DNA of 64,000 bases from Rs1 sp000416275 (lineage in GTDB: Bacteria; Pseudomonadota; Gammaproteobacteria; Pseudomonadales; Balneatricaceae): contig OZ251574.1 of NCBI GenBank assembly GCA_965243635.1, forward strand, positions 682,001 to 746,000. Reading direction: 5' to 3'. The notes under the pieces were generated by a model. It was not told where the DNA came from, did no database searches, and worked only from the letters and a program-made list of their open reading frames with translations. Position numbers and translations under genes: made by a program. Positions within the stretch are counted from its first letter, which is position 1; each line of letters starts with the position of its first letter. Below, piece by piece: positions 17,434 through 26,796 of the stretch.

Positions 17434-17975
17434 TATTTAGAGATCCGCTCAAAATAAATACTCTGACACTGACCGCAAGCGCTGATGATTTGGGTGTGTA
17501 AGACCTGCTGTTCGGTCGTGCAATTTAAACAGCGCAAGGTACCTGCCGCACAGACTTCGCCCGCTAGATATTGCACCGAAGAGCACTCTAATTTTTCTTG
17601 CAGTTCGATATTTTCCAGAATGGTCGGGTCTGCCAAGTGCATAAATTGTTGTTTTGTCGACTGCTCTAAAAAGGCTAAATCAAAGTTTAACCAAGCAGCT
17701 AACCCCTCGCCTGTATCATGTAGGTAGTGGGCCAGTAATTTTAAATCGCGATGTACGTACTCCGCGAGTAAATGCAGTTCGTCGCTGCTCATCTGCTCGG
17801 CTGCCTGCTCTAACTCAATCGCGTCATCAACCATTTTTCTCAGTTGCAAGACAGAGCTATCGGCGGTCTCTAAACTAGATTTAGAGATACGTTCGACTAT
17901 CCTATCGTAAGCTGAAATTAAGGGGTTTTCAGCCTTGGATGATTTTTTTTGATCGGTTTGATTCTCTGCTTTCAT
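17433..17975 (-). CDS. Zinc-ribbon protein, DUF1451/YbeL family
   Basis: A 180-residue protein, mostly alpha-helical and acidic. It ends in a zinc ribbon with two Cys-x2-Cys pairs (CLNC at about residue 148 and CGQC at about residue 167). E. coli ybeL also lies divergent from leuS, so the location supports the call. The biochemical function of the family is not established. Element E1 landed at its 3' end: the stop codon TAG is part of the TATTTAG flanking repeat, so the C-terminus is intact. An SD-like AGGAGC lies before the ATG. Confidence 0.85.
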   Translation of the reverse strand: MKAENQTDQKKSSKAENPLISAYDRIVERISKSSLETADSSVLQLRKMVDDAIELEQAAEQMSSDELHLLAEYVHRDLKLLAHYLHDTGEGLAAWLNFDLAFLEQSTKQQFMHLADPTILENIELQEKLECSSVQYLAGEVCAAGTLRCLNCTTEQQVLHTQIISACGQCQSIYFERISK

Positions 17976-18119
17976 AATAAGCTCCTAAATATTCATTTTT
18001 GCTATTGATGCTGTATTTATGACCTTGTGTTTGCGGTATGCTATGGATCAAATTTTCCCTGGCATATTCCCTAGAAAGTCTTCTATGGTTAACGTCTAAC
18101 AGCTTCTAAAGTATCTATA

Positions 18120-20711
18120 ATGAACGAAACATACCAACCGCAACAAATAGAGCCAAAAGTACAACAATACTGGCAAGACAATAACAGTTTTAAGTGTACT
18201 GAAGATAACACTAAAGAGAAATTTTATTGCCTCTCTATGTTCCCCTACCCTAGCGGTAAGCTGCACATGGGCCATGTCCGAAATTATACCATAGGCGATG
18301 TCATCTCACGTTACCAGCGTATGCTGGGGAAAAATGTATTGCAGCCAATGGGCTGGGATGCCTTTGGTTTACCTGCCGAAAACGCGGCAATGAAAAACAA
18401 AGTTCCACCGGCAAACTGGACCTATCAGAACATTGACTATATGCGCGGCCAGTTGCAGCGCATGGGCTTTGGCTATGATTGGGACCGGGAGCTGGCGACT
18501 TGCAAGCCTGAATACTATCGCTGGGAACAGTGGTTTTTCACTAAGTTAATGAAGAAAGGCTTAGTTTACAAGAAAGACGCAGAGGTAAACTGGGACCCGG
18601 TCGATCAGACGGTCTTGGCCAATGAGCAAGTGATTGATGGCCGTGGCTGGCGCTCTGGCGCACTGATTGAGCGCAAAAGGATTCCACAGTGGTTCCTTAA
18701 AATTACTGATTACGCTGATCAGTTGGTTGATGATCTAGATCAATTAACAGATTGGCCCGATCAAGTTCGCACCCAGCAAAAAAATTGGATTGGACGCTCA
18801 AACGGTGTTGAATTAAGTTTTGAAGTAGATGCAGACACCCAACTAGAAGTCTTTACCACCCGCCCAGATACCTTGATGGGAGTTACCTACTTAGCCGTGG
18901 CAGCTCAGCACCCACTCGCGCTACAAGCAGCAGCCAACAACCCGGCTTTGAGTGACTTTATTGCCGAGTGTAAAAACATCAAAGTCGCCGAAGCTGATAT
19001 GGCGACCATGGAAAAAAAGGGCATGGCGCTCGGATTTGATGCGATCCACCCTTTAACCGGCAAAAAAGTACCGGTCTGGACCGCCAATTTTGTATTGATG
19101 AATTACGGCTCTGGCGCGGTCATGGCTGTGCCTGGTCACGACCAAAGAGATTGGGAATTCGCCACTAAGTACCAGTTAGAAATTCTCCAAGTAATCAGCC
19201 CTACCGATAGTTCAATCAGTGTTGACCTCAGTAAAAAAGCCTTTACCGATAAAGGCATACTGATTAACTCAGGTGACTTTGACGACCTAAATTTTGAAAT
19301 CGCCTTTAAGGCAATCTCCAAAGAGCTGGAGTGCCAGGGCAAAGGCAAGACCACCATTAATTATCGCCTGCGCGATTGGGGCGTATCCAGACAGCGCTAT
19401 TGGGGAACACCTATCCCAGTAATTAACTGTCAGAGCTGCGGCCCCGTTGCCGTACCGGAAGATCAATTACCAGTAGTGCTTCCTGAAGATGTCGAATTTG
19501 ATGGCAGCGGCTCGCCGATCAAAAAAATGCGCAGTTTTATAGACACGAAATGTCCCGAGTGCGGCGCGGATGCAGAGCGCGAAACTGATACCTTTGATAC
19601 CTTTATGGAATCTAGTTGGTACTACGCAAGGTACGCAAGCAGCGGCACAGACAACGCGATGCTCGATCCTGTAAAAGCCAACTACTGGCTGCCGGTCGAT
19701 CAGTACGTAGGGGGGATTGAACACGCTATTTTACATCTTCTTTACTCCAGATTTTTCCATAAACTGATGCGCGATGAAGGTTTAGTTGACTCAGATGAGC
19801 CATTTAAGCGTTTACTTTGCCAGGGTATGGTTTTAGCTGACACTTACTATCGCGAAAATGCAGATTCGAGTATTGACTGGATTTCGCCTGCTGATGTCGA
19901 CGTAGAAACCGATGACAAAGGTAGAACTATTTCCGTCACCCACAAAGATGACGGCAAACCTGTCATACACGGTGGCATCACCAAAATGTCCAAGTCTAAG
20001 AACAACGGCATTGACCCGCAAATGATGATCGACAAGTTCGGTGCGGACACAGTGCGCTTGTTTATGATGTTTGCCGCCCCACCAGTACAGTCGTTGGAGT
20101 GGTCAGACACTGCCGTTGAAGGTGCACATCGTTTCTTAAAGCGTTTATGGAAGCTAACTCACGACCACCTCAGCTTAAATAAAAGCACCGCACTAGAGAT
20201 TAGCGCGCTCAATGATCAACAGACGGAACTGCGCAGAAAAGTTCATCAAACGATCAAAAAAGTTAGCAACGACATTGAAGTTAGACAGACCTTTAACACC
20301 GCCATCGCCGCGGTCATGGAGTTGACTAACAGCATCGCTAAATTCAAAGACAGCAGCGAGCAAGGTGTTGCTGTGACTCGTGAAGCGATAGAAGCTTGTC
20401 TGCTACTCTTAACGCCCATCACCCCACATATTACCCAACAGCTGTGGAGCGAATTAAATAACGGCGCTCAGTTAAGTGGGATTAAGTGGCCAACCGTTGA
20501 CGAAAGCGCATTAGTGCAGTCTAAAATTGAACTGGTGATCTCGGTTAACGGCAAACCCAGAGGCAAAATATCGGTGCCGGCAGATGCCGACGAGGATACT
20601 ATTTTACACACCGCACTAGCGCTGGAAAATGTACAAAAATTCATTGCTGATAAAACCATCCGCAAGACCATTATTGTACCGAACAAACTAGTCAATATTG
20701 CGGTCGGTTAA
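18120..20711 (+). CDS. leuS: Leucyl-tRNA synthetase
   Basis: An 863-residue class Ia aminoacyl-tRNA synthetase, full length for the bacterial enzyme. It has the HIGH-type motif HMGH after PYPSGKL, the CP1 editing domain with FTTRPDTLMG, and a zinc-binding C-x2-C pair (CPEC). The KMSKS loop reads KMSKSKNNG, and the tRNA-binding C-terminal domain is complete. It charges tRNA-Leu in the cytoplasm. It starts the conserved leuS-lptE-holA block seen in many gammaproteobacteria. A hairpin follows the stop codon. The start ATG matches the family N-terminus MxETYxPxxIE. Confidence 0.98.
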   Translation: MNETYQPQQIEPKVQQYWQDNNSFKCTEDNTKEKFYCLSMFPYPSGKLHMGHVRNYTIGDVISRYQRMLGKNVLQPMGWDAFGLPAENAAMKNKVPPANWTYQNIDYMRGQLQRMGFGYDWDRELATCKPEYYRWEQWFFTKLMKKGLVYKKDAEVNWDPVDQTVLANEQVIDGRGWRSGALIERKRIPQWFLKITDYADQLVDDLDQLTDWPDQVRTQQKNWIGRSNGVELSFEVDADTQLEVFTTRPDTLMGVTYLAVAAQHPLALQAAANNPALSDFIAECKNIKVAEADMATMEKKGMALGFDAIHPLTGKKVPVWTANFVLMNYGSGAVMAVPGHDQRDWEFATKYQLEILQVISPTDSSISVDLSKKAFTDKGILINSGDFDDLNFEIAFKAISKELECQGKGKTTINYRLRDWGVSRQRYWGTPIPVINCQSCGPVAVPEDQLPVVLPEDVEFDGSGSPIKKMRSFIDTKCPECGADAERETDTFDTFMESSWYYARYASSGTDNAMLDPVKANYWLPVDQYVGGIEHAILHLLYSRFFHKLMRDEGLVDSDEPFKRLLCQGMVLADTYYRENADSSIDWISPADVDVETDDKGRTISVTHKDDGKPVIHGGITKMSKSKNNGIDPQMMIDKFGADTVRLFMMFAAPPVQSLEWSDTAVEGAHRFLKRLWKLTHDHLSLNKSTALEISALNDQQTELRRKVHQTIKKVSNDIEVRQTFNTAIAAVMELTNSIAKFKDSSEQGVAVTREAIEACLLLLTPITPHITQQLWSELNNGAQLSGIKWPTVDESALVQSKIELVISVNGKPRGKISVPADADEDTILHTALALENVQKFIADKTIRKTIIVPNKLVNIAVG

Positions 20712-20722
20712 GACACAATTGA

Positions 20723-20750
20723 ATACACCGAGCGCTGGCGCTCGGTGTAT
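20723..20750 (+). terminator. Hairpin after leuS
   Basis: A perfect 12-bp stem (ATACACCGAGCG with CGCTCGGTGTAT) and a 4-nt loop lie 12 bp after the leuS stop. No long T run follows, so it may attenuate rather than fully terminate before lptE. Confidence 0.6.
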
Positions 20751-20884
20751 CTCAAAGCTATTGTTAGAGAAAGCTGCAGATGTCACGCCCCTCCTGTAGG
20801 AGAGGTGCAAGATCTATGCAGCCTCTCCTTTACAACCACCTTTTAGCCGTTGCATTTGCTGCGACAATAAACCGGAGAGTTTCG

Positions 20885-21406
20885 ATGCAGTTTACTGAAA
20901 AAGTTAGCCTTTTATCCAATTGTAAGCTTTTAATTAGCTGTGCCTTACTATCATTACTGGTCGGCTGTGGTTTCGCTTTGCGGGGCAATGTTGAAATACC
21001 TGTCGAGGCACAATCACTCTGGTTAGAAATCAGCAGGGAAGGCAATAGCCCGCTTAGAGAGAACTTCGAATCTTTAGCGAAACAAAACAACTTACAGATT
21101 GATGAAAATGCCGATAATCAGATTGTCGTCACTCGCATCGATTATCGAAAAATAACCACCACCCTCGACGCTAATGCAGAAGTAGATGAGTACACTTTAA
21201 GAGGCGAGCTGATCTTTAATATTATCGACGGCGACAAACAGGTGATTGCCAACAAATTGGAGGCGTTCTCCGAGCGTACTTTTCAATATGACGCAAACGA
21301 TGCAGCCGCCAGCAACTCTAGAGAGGCCTTCTTAAACGACGAGCTGTGGCATGATTTATCACAACAAATTTTAAGACAATACGCGGCACACTTTAGGTTA
21401 AAATGA
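20885..21406 (+). CDS. lptE: LPS assembly lipoprotein LptE
   Basis: A 173-residue outer-membrane lipoprotein that plugs the LptD barrel and helps deliver lipopolysaccharide to the cell surface. The signal peptide ends in a lipobox (LLVGCGF), with the lipid-carrying Cys at about residue 22, followed by the typical FALRG start of the mature protein. ATG 20885 is chosen because it gives a normal-length signal peptide; an upstream frame adds 35 residues without family character. The stop overlaps the holA start (ATGA), implying translational coupling. Confidence 0.92.
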   Translation: MQFTEKVSLLSNCKLLISCALLSLLVGCGFALRGNVEIPVEAQSLWLEISREGNSPLRENFESLAKQNNLQIDENADNQIVVTRIDYRKITTTLDANAEVDEYTLRGELIFNIIDGDKQVIANKLEAFSERTFQYDANDAAASNSREAFLNDELWHDLSQQILRQYAAHFRLK

Positions 21407-22428
21407 AAATAAAGGCAGAGCAGTTACGCGCACAACTCAACAAACACACTCATCCTATTTATTTAATTAGCGGTGATGAGCCATTAATTGTTGAAGAGAG
21501 CGGCGACTTAATTCGCCAGCATTTAAAAACTCAGGGCTTTAACGAGCGCGAGGTGTTACATGTTGAGTCCGGGTTTAAATGGGAGTACCTGCTAGAGTGC
21601 GCCAACGCGCTGTCACTGTTTGCCGAAAACCGACTGATTGAGATTCGACTCGGCAGTCAAAAAATCAACAAAGCCGCAGGGAAAATCATTCAGGAATACG
21701 TCGCCCACGCTCCACCTGAAAACGTGTTACTGATTATTGCCGATAAAATCGACACTGCCGGTAAGAAGTCAGCTTGGTTTAAGAGTATTGAACAAGCCGG
21801 TGTGGCGATTGAAATTTGGCCCGTGGAGAGCCAGCAGTTACCCAGCTGGCTGAAAAACCGCGCCGCCTCCCTCAATATTCAATTAAACGATGAAGCTATT
21901 AGCATTCTTTGCGATCGCATAGAAGGTAATTTACTGGCGGCAAAACAAGAGCTAGATAAACTGCAGTTACTGAAAAGTGATGCGCCGCTAACCGCCGATG
22001 ATATTATCGGCGCGGTCTCAGATAACTCTCGCTACGATGTATTCGCGCTGGTAGATGCTTTCATACTCGGCCAAACCGAGCGCAGCCTGAAAATACTGCA
22101 AGTTTTAAAACACGAGGGCGTCGAAGCCAGCATCATCTTGTGGGCAATCAGCAGAGAAATACGCTTGCTGCACAGCATTAAATCCGGCATCGACCAAGGC
22201 GCTAGCTATGAATCTTTATGCACTAAGCACCGCGTGTGGGGAAAAAAGAAACAGAGTTTAAAGCAAGCGGCCATCAAACAGGATTTTCCCGCTTTAGAAG
22301 ACATGCTCCGCCAGTGCGCCACTGCCGATAAAATAATTAAAGGCATGCAAGCGGGAGACTATTGGTTATTAATCACCGATATGATTTTGACGCTCTCGGG
22401 AACCCGCTTAAAACTAACTGCAAGCTGA
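21403..22428 (+). CDS. holA: DNA polymerase III delta subunit
   Basis: A 341-residue clamp-loader subunit that opens the beta sliding clamp. The N-terminus MKIKAEQLRAQL and YLISGDEPLIVEE, and the later NRLIEIRLGSQKINKAAGK, match HolA. It overlaps lptE by 4 bp. In many relatives nadD follows; here the next gene is a convergent acyl-CoA synthetase, so the block ends at holA. Confidence 0.95.
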   Translation: MKIKAEQLRAQLNKHTHPIYLISGDEPLIVEESGDLIRQHLKTQGFNEREVLHVESGFKWEYLLECANALSLFAENRLIEIRLGSQKINKAAGKIIQEYVAHAPPENVLLIIADKIDTAGKKSAWFKSIEQAGVAIEIWPVESQQLPSWLKNRAASLNIQLNDEAISILCDRIEGNLLAAKQELDKLQLLKSDAPLTADDIIGAVSDNSRYDVFALVDAFILGQTERSLKILQVLKHEGVEASIILWAISREIRLLHSIKSGIDQGASYESLCTKHRVWGKKKQSLKQAAIKQDFPALEDMLRQCATADKIIKGMQAGDYWLLITDMILTLSGTRLKLTAS

Positions 22429-22475
22429 GCCACAACACCACTCAGCTTACAGTAGTTATCAAGAGCGCAACCGAG

Positions 22476-24119
22476 CTACTCGCGCAACATTCTACGCAAT
22501 ACTTTACCTACATTAGATTTAGGCAGCTCATCGACAAACACCACTTCTTTAGGTACTTTGTAATTAGCCATTTCAGTTTTGCAGAAACGACGTAACTCCT
22601 CTGCATCTAAGCTGCTATCACTGGCTACCACAAACAATTTTACTCGCTCACCGCTCGTCGCATGTTCAACCCCGACCGCCGCACACTCCAGCACTTTCGG
22701 ATGCAGAGAAGCGACATCTTCAACCTCATTTGGATAGACGTTAAACCCAGAGACTATGATCAAATCTTTGGCGCGATCGACGATACTTAACCGACCCTCT
22801 TGATCAGCTACCGCAATATCTCCGGTCTTAAAATAGCCATCTTCGGTAAACACAGTCTCAGTTTCGCCCTGCTGATTCCAGTAGCCCTGCATTACTTGCG
22901 GGCCCAGCACGCATAACTCTCCAGCCTCACCAACCGCCACATCATTATTGTCAGCATCTATAATCCGAACCTTGGTCTCTTTGACTGGAAAGCCAATACT
23001 GCCGATACTAACCCCTTTAACCGGGTTGACGGCCACAATCGGCGAGGTCTCGGTCAAACCGTAGCCTTCCATTATTTCTGTGCCGGTGGTTTTATGCCAA
23101 AGCTCAGCGCAATCGTGAGTGAGAGCCATCCCCCCCGATATTGTTAAGCAAAAATGACCAAAGTCTAACTGCTGAAAAGACGGTTGATTGCACAGTGCCA
23201 CAAATAAAGTATTCAGCCCCAAGAAACTAGTAAATTTCAAGCCGGAAAGCTCTTTGACAAAGCTTTTCATGTCCCGTGGATTGGCAATTAAAACGCTGGT
23301 TCCACCGGACTCCAATACAATCAATGAAATAGTGAAAGCGTAAATATGATAGAGCGGCAGAGGAGCGATCACCACATCTTTCCAGGTGGCCGGCGCTTGG
23401 TTGATCACCTCTTTGGCCTGCAACATATTCGCCACTAAGTTACCGTGCGTTAGCATCACCCCTTTCGACACTCCAGTGGTGCCTCCGGTGTATTGCAGCA
23501 CCGCTACGTCTTGAGCGGTTTTGCGCATAGCTACTGGCTTCTTACCTTTACTAGCGAGCATCACATCGCGTAATTTAACCGCATTAGGTATGGAAAACAG
23601 CGGAATCATTTTCTTGAGATACTTAACCACGAAATTAATCACTAAGCGTGGAAAAAACCCATGAAAATCAGCCAGATTGGTAGTGATAACATGTTTTATT
23701 TGGGTTTTACTAAGGATCTTTTCAACACTGCTAGCCACCCCTTCGTACACCACTAAAGCTTTGACTCCCGCATCGTTAAACTGGTGTTCTAGCTCTCTGG
23801 GAGCATATAGAGGATTGGTATTAACCACGATTAACCCAGCGCGAAGCGCGCCGACCAATGTCACCGGATACTGTAATATATTGGGCAGCTGAATAGCGAT
23901 CCGATCCCCGGCCTGCAGGTCGGTATTATTTTGCAAGTAGTGGGCGAATGCATCCGCTAGCCGGTCTAGTTCAGCAAAGGTAATACTATGCCCGAAACTG
24001 CGAAACGCCTCCCGATCTTTATACTTTGCACAAGACTGTGCAAACACATCTAAGACCGACTCGTAACCACTAGCATTTAGTGAATCAGGTATCCAAGAGC
24101 CTCGTTCAAATTGATCCAT
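22476..24119 (-). CDS. fadD: Long-chain fatty acid-CoA ligase
   Basis: A 547-residue member of the ANL (AMP-binding) superfamily that activates fatty acids to acyl-CoA through acyl-AMP. The AMP-binding motif is YTGGTTGVSKGVMLTH near residue 210. The second motif is GYGLTETSP, the hinge region TGDIAV...RAKDLIIVSGFNVYPNEVE, and the catalytic lysine lies near the C-terminus in PKSNVGKVLRR. The length and N-terminus agree with FadD. Acyl chain preference cannot be read. A small SCP2-type lipid-binding gene lies 65 bp upstream on the same strand, so the two probably work together in lipid use. Confidence 0.92.
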   Translation of the reverse strand: MDQFERGSWIPDSLNASGYESVLDVFAQSCAKYKDREAFRSFGHSITFAELDRLADAFAHYLQNNTDLQAGDRIAIQLPNILQYPVTLVGALRAGLIVVNTNPLYAPRELEHQFNDAGVKALVVYEGVASSVEKILSKTQIKHVITTNLADFHGFFPRLVINFVVKYLKKMIPLFSIPNAVKLRDVMLASKGKKPVAMRKTAQDVAVLQYTGGTTGVSKGVMLTHGNLVANMLQAKEVINQAPATWKDVVIAPLPLYHIYAFTISLIVLESGGTSVLIANPRDMKSFVKELSGLKFTSFLGLNTLFVALCNQPSFQQLDFGHFCLTISGGMALTHDCAELWHKTTGTEIMEGYGLTETSPIVAVNPVKGVSIGSIGFPVKETKVRIIDADNNDVAVGEAGELCVLGPQVMQGYWNQQGETETVFTEDGYFKTGDIAVADQEGRLSIVDRAKDLIIVSGFNVYPNEVEDVASLHPKVLECAAVGVEHATSGERVKLFVVASDSSLDAEELRRFCKTEMANYKVPKEVVFVDELPKSNVGKVLRRMLRE

Positions 24120-24184
24120 ATATCACTCCCTGATATTAAAAAATCATTCTTATTGTTGAATTTAGCATCGACAATCCCGGCAGA

Positions 24185-24508
24185 CTATTCATTGGCATTT
24201 GCAAATAAGCTGGCCAGTGCCGGAGCGAGGGTAAGATCGCCCTCGGCGACAATACTACCCTCCATAAATGCTGGCATGGCATCTGCTTGACCGGCGATAA
24301 TTTCGACAATTAAGTCACTACTCAGCGTTAGCACGATATCCGGTGCAGCATGTACTCCGCTCTTAAAACTACAACTTGCATCTTTAATTTCACAGCTAAA
24401 TGCCTGCTGATCAGATAAGTTATATTGAAACACTGCCTCAATATTTTCAGCGGCTTGCGCATTGAAGCGCTGCTGCATTTGTTGGAACAAATCTTCTAAA
24501 TCTAACAT
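24185..24508 (-). CDS. SCP2 sterol-binding domain protein
   Basis: A 107-residue soluble protein consisting of one SCP2 domain. It has the typical FQYNLSDQQAFSCEIKDA strand pair, the later DIVLTLSSDLIVEIIAGQAD, and a C-terminal GDLTLAPALASLF. SCP2 domains bind lipids or acyl-CoA in a hydrophobic tunnel. It lies immediately upstream of fadD on the same strand, which supports a role in fatty acid handling. Confidence 0.85.
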   Translation of the reverse strand: MLDLEDLFQQMQQRFNAQAAENIEAVFQYNLSDQQAFSCEIKDASCSFKSGVHAAPDIVLTLSSDLIVEIIAGQADAMPAFMEGSIVAEGDLTLAPALASLFANANE

Positions 24509-24745
24509 CTATTTTCCTTAACCTAACAAATTAAACGGATACTAGTGAATTAATAGCACATTACAAATACAAAGCATATAAGAAGCAGCCGCTAGGAGCT
24601 TGACCGAGAATAGACTAGTTTACTGTGACCAGGCCTGCTCAGTTAAAATCAGCGTTCCATTTGGTTAAATAACCGGTTATTAGCGGTAAATAACCGCTGA
24701 TTATAAGTGCAGCGCCGTGGTGCTACGACCGCCCGATTGCTAATA

Positions 24746-24954
24746 CCTGAATCCGTGACTTCAAAGTGAATACAGAGTGTAAGATATTGGTGCTACGGTG
24801 GAATTGAAAAATCTTAGCTGCAAGCTCATATGCGTCCTGCATTCGCTAAATAAATGCATCCATGCATAAAACCCGTAGGTTCAGTGGGTATTTTTCTAAC
24901 CGCTGTAGAATCAATAGCTTGCGACATGTGGCGCAATAAAGTCACTGATTCAGG
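24746..24954 (-). mobile_element. Element A copy 3 (long form, 209 bp)
   Basis: Ends CCTGAATCCGTGACTTCA and GTCACTGATTCAGG, flanked by TAATA on both sides (5-bp duplication). It contains the 48-bp middle segment that the 160-bp form lacks. Confidence 0.9.
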
Positions 24955-25141
24955 TAATAGTGAGCGCCACCACCTTCTGGCATTATACAACAGCCGCGAT
25001 TTGAGTAAAAACATTCCGCTTCAATCACCACTGCTAAGTTTAACGCAGTTATTTGTGCTCCCTTCCGTTTATCGATTTATTCACTGGATTGATTAGCGTA
25101 AAATATCGGTCTGAATAATACTGGCAACACTCAGTCTAAAC

Positions 25142-25212
25142 AGTACTCATGTAGAAACAGCGCTCCACTGCGGATGCATCCCTAGCTACGATCCCGTTTC
25201 TGGATAAACACT
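25142..25212. mobile_element. Element E copy 2, degenerate
   Basis: AGTACTCATGTAGAAAC at the left and GTTTCTGGATAAACACT at the right resemble the ends of element E1. The interior is short and altered. Confidence 0.4.
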
Positions 25213-25271
25213 AAATAGACCAGTTCGTTTGTCGCCCAATAACCTTCACTTCTCGGCAGTCATTTTTTACT

Positions 25272-26576
25272 ATGAATCAACCATTGGCACCTCTTGAAAA
25301 AATTCAGTTTTCGACAGTAGTAGTGATTGGCTATGTGTGGCCGGAACCTAATTCATCTGCTGCGGGCTCGCGCATGTTGCAATTATTGGAGTTTTTTAAG
25401 CACTGCTCTCGCCAAGTTATCTTTGCCAGCCCAGCGCTGCTAGGTGAACATCGCGTCAACCTTGCCGACTACGACATTCAAGAGCAGAGTATCCGTTTAA
25501 ACTGCACTAGCTTTGATGACTGGATCAACAGCATTCAGCCAGAGCTAGTGCTGTTTGATCGATTTATGATGGAGGAGCAATTTGCCTGGCGAGTAGAGCA
25601 ACAATGCCCTCAATGCATCCGCGTTTTAGACACCGAAGATTTACACAGCTTGCGCGAGGCCCGACATAAACAGCTGAAATCCGCCATCGCCCAAGGACAT
25701 GAGAACGACGCAGAATTTAATCGACCCGCAAAGCTATACTCAAATATGAGTTCGCTAGATATATGCCAGCGTGAAATGGCCGCTATTTATCGCTGCGACT
25801 TAAGTTTAATGATTTCTGATTTTGAAATAAAGTTGTTACAAGAACAATTTAAGATCCCCGCTGCGCTACTACTGCATTTGCCCTTTATGCTGTCAGCTGT
25901 GGCGAGTGAGCACTCGATTAACCCCTTTGCCAAACGCCAGCACTTTGTCACTATAGGCAACTTCAGACACGCGCCTAATTGGGACTCAACGCTGTGGCTT
26001 AAACAGAGTATTTGGCCGAAAGTTCGCGCCTTAATGCCCAGTGCGCAACTGCATATTTACGGCGCATATCCCGCCAAGAAAGTCACTGATCTACACAACC
26101 CCAAGCAGGGGTTTTATGTTCAGGGCTGGGCTAAGGATGCCATTCAAGTATTGCGTGATGCGCGCGTTTGCCTCTCGCCACTTAGATTCGGCGCGGGCAT
26201 TAAAGGAAAGTTTAGCGACGCGATGCTCGCTGCCACCCCGAGCATCACCACCGATGTCGGGGCCGAGGCTATGACTGGCGCACACCCTTGGCCCGGCTGC
26301 ATTGCCAATTCAAGTGAGGAGCTTGCCGCACAAGCAGTTGCTCTTTATCATTCGGAAGCTCGCTGGACCACAGCGGCTAATCAAGGGGCTATTATCCTCA
26401 AAGATTGCTATGATAAGCAGACTTTGCAGGAGCGACTAAGCGATGCATTATCGCACTTAAAAACCCATTTAACGCAATTGCGAACTGCCAATTTCACCGG
26501 CACCATGTTGCGTCATCATCACCACCAAAGCACTAAGTACATGGCGCAATGGATCGCTGCCAAAAACCAACGCTAA
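25272..26576 (+). CDS. Glycosyltransferase, GT4-like
   Basis: A 434-residue cytoplasmic protein. The N-terminal half is Rossmann-like (VVVIGYVWPEPNSSAAGSRM). The C-terminal half has the GT-B nucleotide-sugar site: FVTIGNFRHAPNWDS, LHIYGAYPA, and the acidic/phosphate loop SPLRFGAGIKGKFSDAMLAATPSITTDVGAEAM. This pattern is seen in group 1 glycosyltransferases used for surface polysaccharides. The acceptor is unknown and there is no polysaccharide cluster around it. It is monocistronic, flanked by element A copies on both sides (24746-24954 and 26600-26668). The C-terminus is histidine-rich (RHHHHQ). Confidence 0.8.
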   Translation: MNQPLAPLEKIQFSTVVVIGYVWPEPNSSAAGSRMLQLLEFFKHCSRQVIFASPALLGEHRVNLADYDIQEQSIRLNCTSFDDWINSIQPELVLFDRFMMEEQFAWRVEQQCPQCIRVLDTEDLHSLREARHKQLKSAIAQGHENDAEFNRPAKLYSNMSSLDICQREMAAIYRCDLSLMISDFEIKLLQEQFKIPAALLLHLPFMLSAVASEHSINPFAKRQHFVTIGNFRHAPNWDSTLWLKQSIWPKVRALMPSAQLHIYGAYPAKKVTDLHNPKQGFYVQGWAKDAIQVLRDARVCLSPLRFGAGIKGKFSDAMLAATPSITTDVGAEAMTGAHPWPGCIANSSEELAAQAVALYHSEARWTTAANQGAIILKDCYDKQTLQERLSDALSHLKTHLTQLRTANFTGTMLRHHHHQSTKYMAQWIAAKNQR

Positions 26577-26599
26577 TGAATGTAAAACCTTAGCTAATA

Positions 26600-26668
26600 C
26601 CTGAATCAGTGACTGCACTGCAGCACATAGCGCAAGCTCTGGATTGACTTTGAAGCCACGGATTCAGG
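26600..26668 (+). mobile_element. Element A copy 4, internally deleted (69 bp)
   Basis: Both ends of element A are kept (CCTGAATCAGTGACTGCA and AGCCACGGATTCAGG), with TAATA on each side. The middle is missing. Confidence 0.85.
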
Positions 26669-26796
26669 TAATAGTCTTTTGCCCAATACCACAATTTAAC
26701 TATTCGGCTTAGACTATTTTTTAAGGTTGGTTAAGATTCATTATTTCAATTATCACCATTTCGCTTTACATAAAAAGACAGAACACAGGCTACAGC

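Larger units (their letters stand above)
24509..25271. other. Gene-free stretch with repeats A3 and E2
   Basis: This 763-bp interval holds a GGTTATT-type inverted repeat (about 24663-24703), the complete element A copy 3 (24746-24954) and a degenerate E element (25142-25212). The remaining bases show no gene that I can support. Confidence 0.6.
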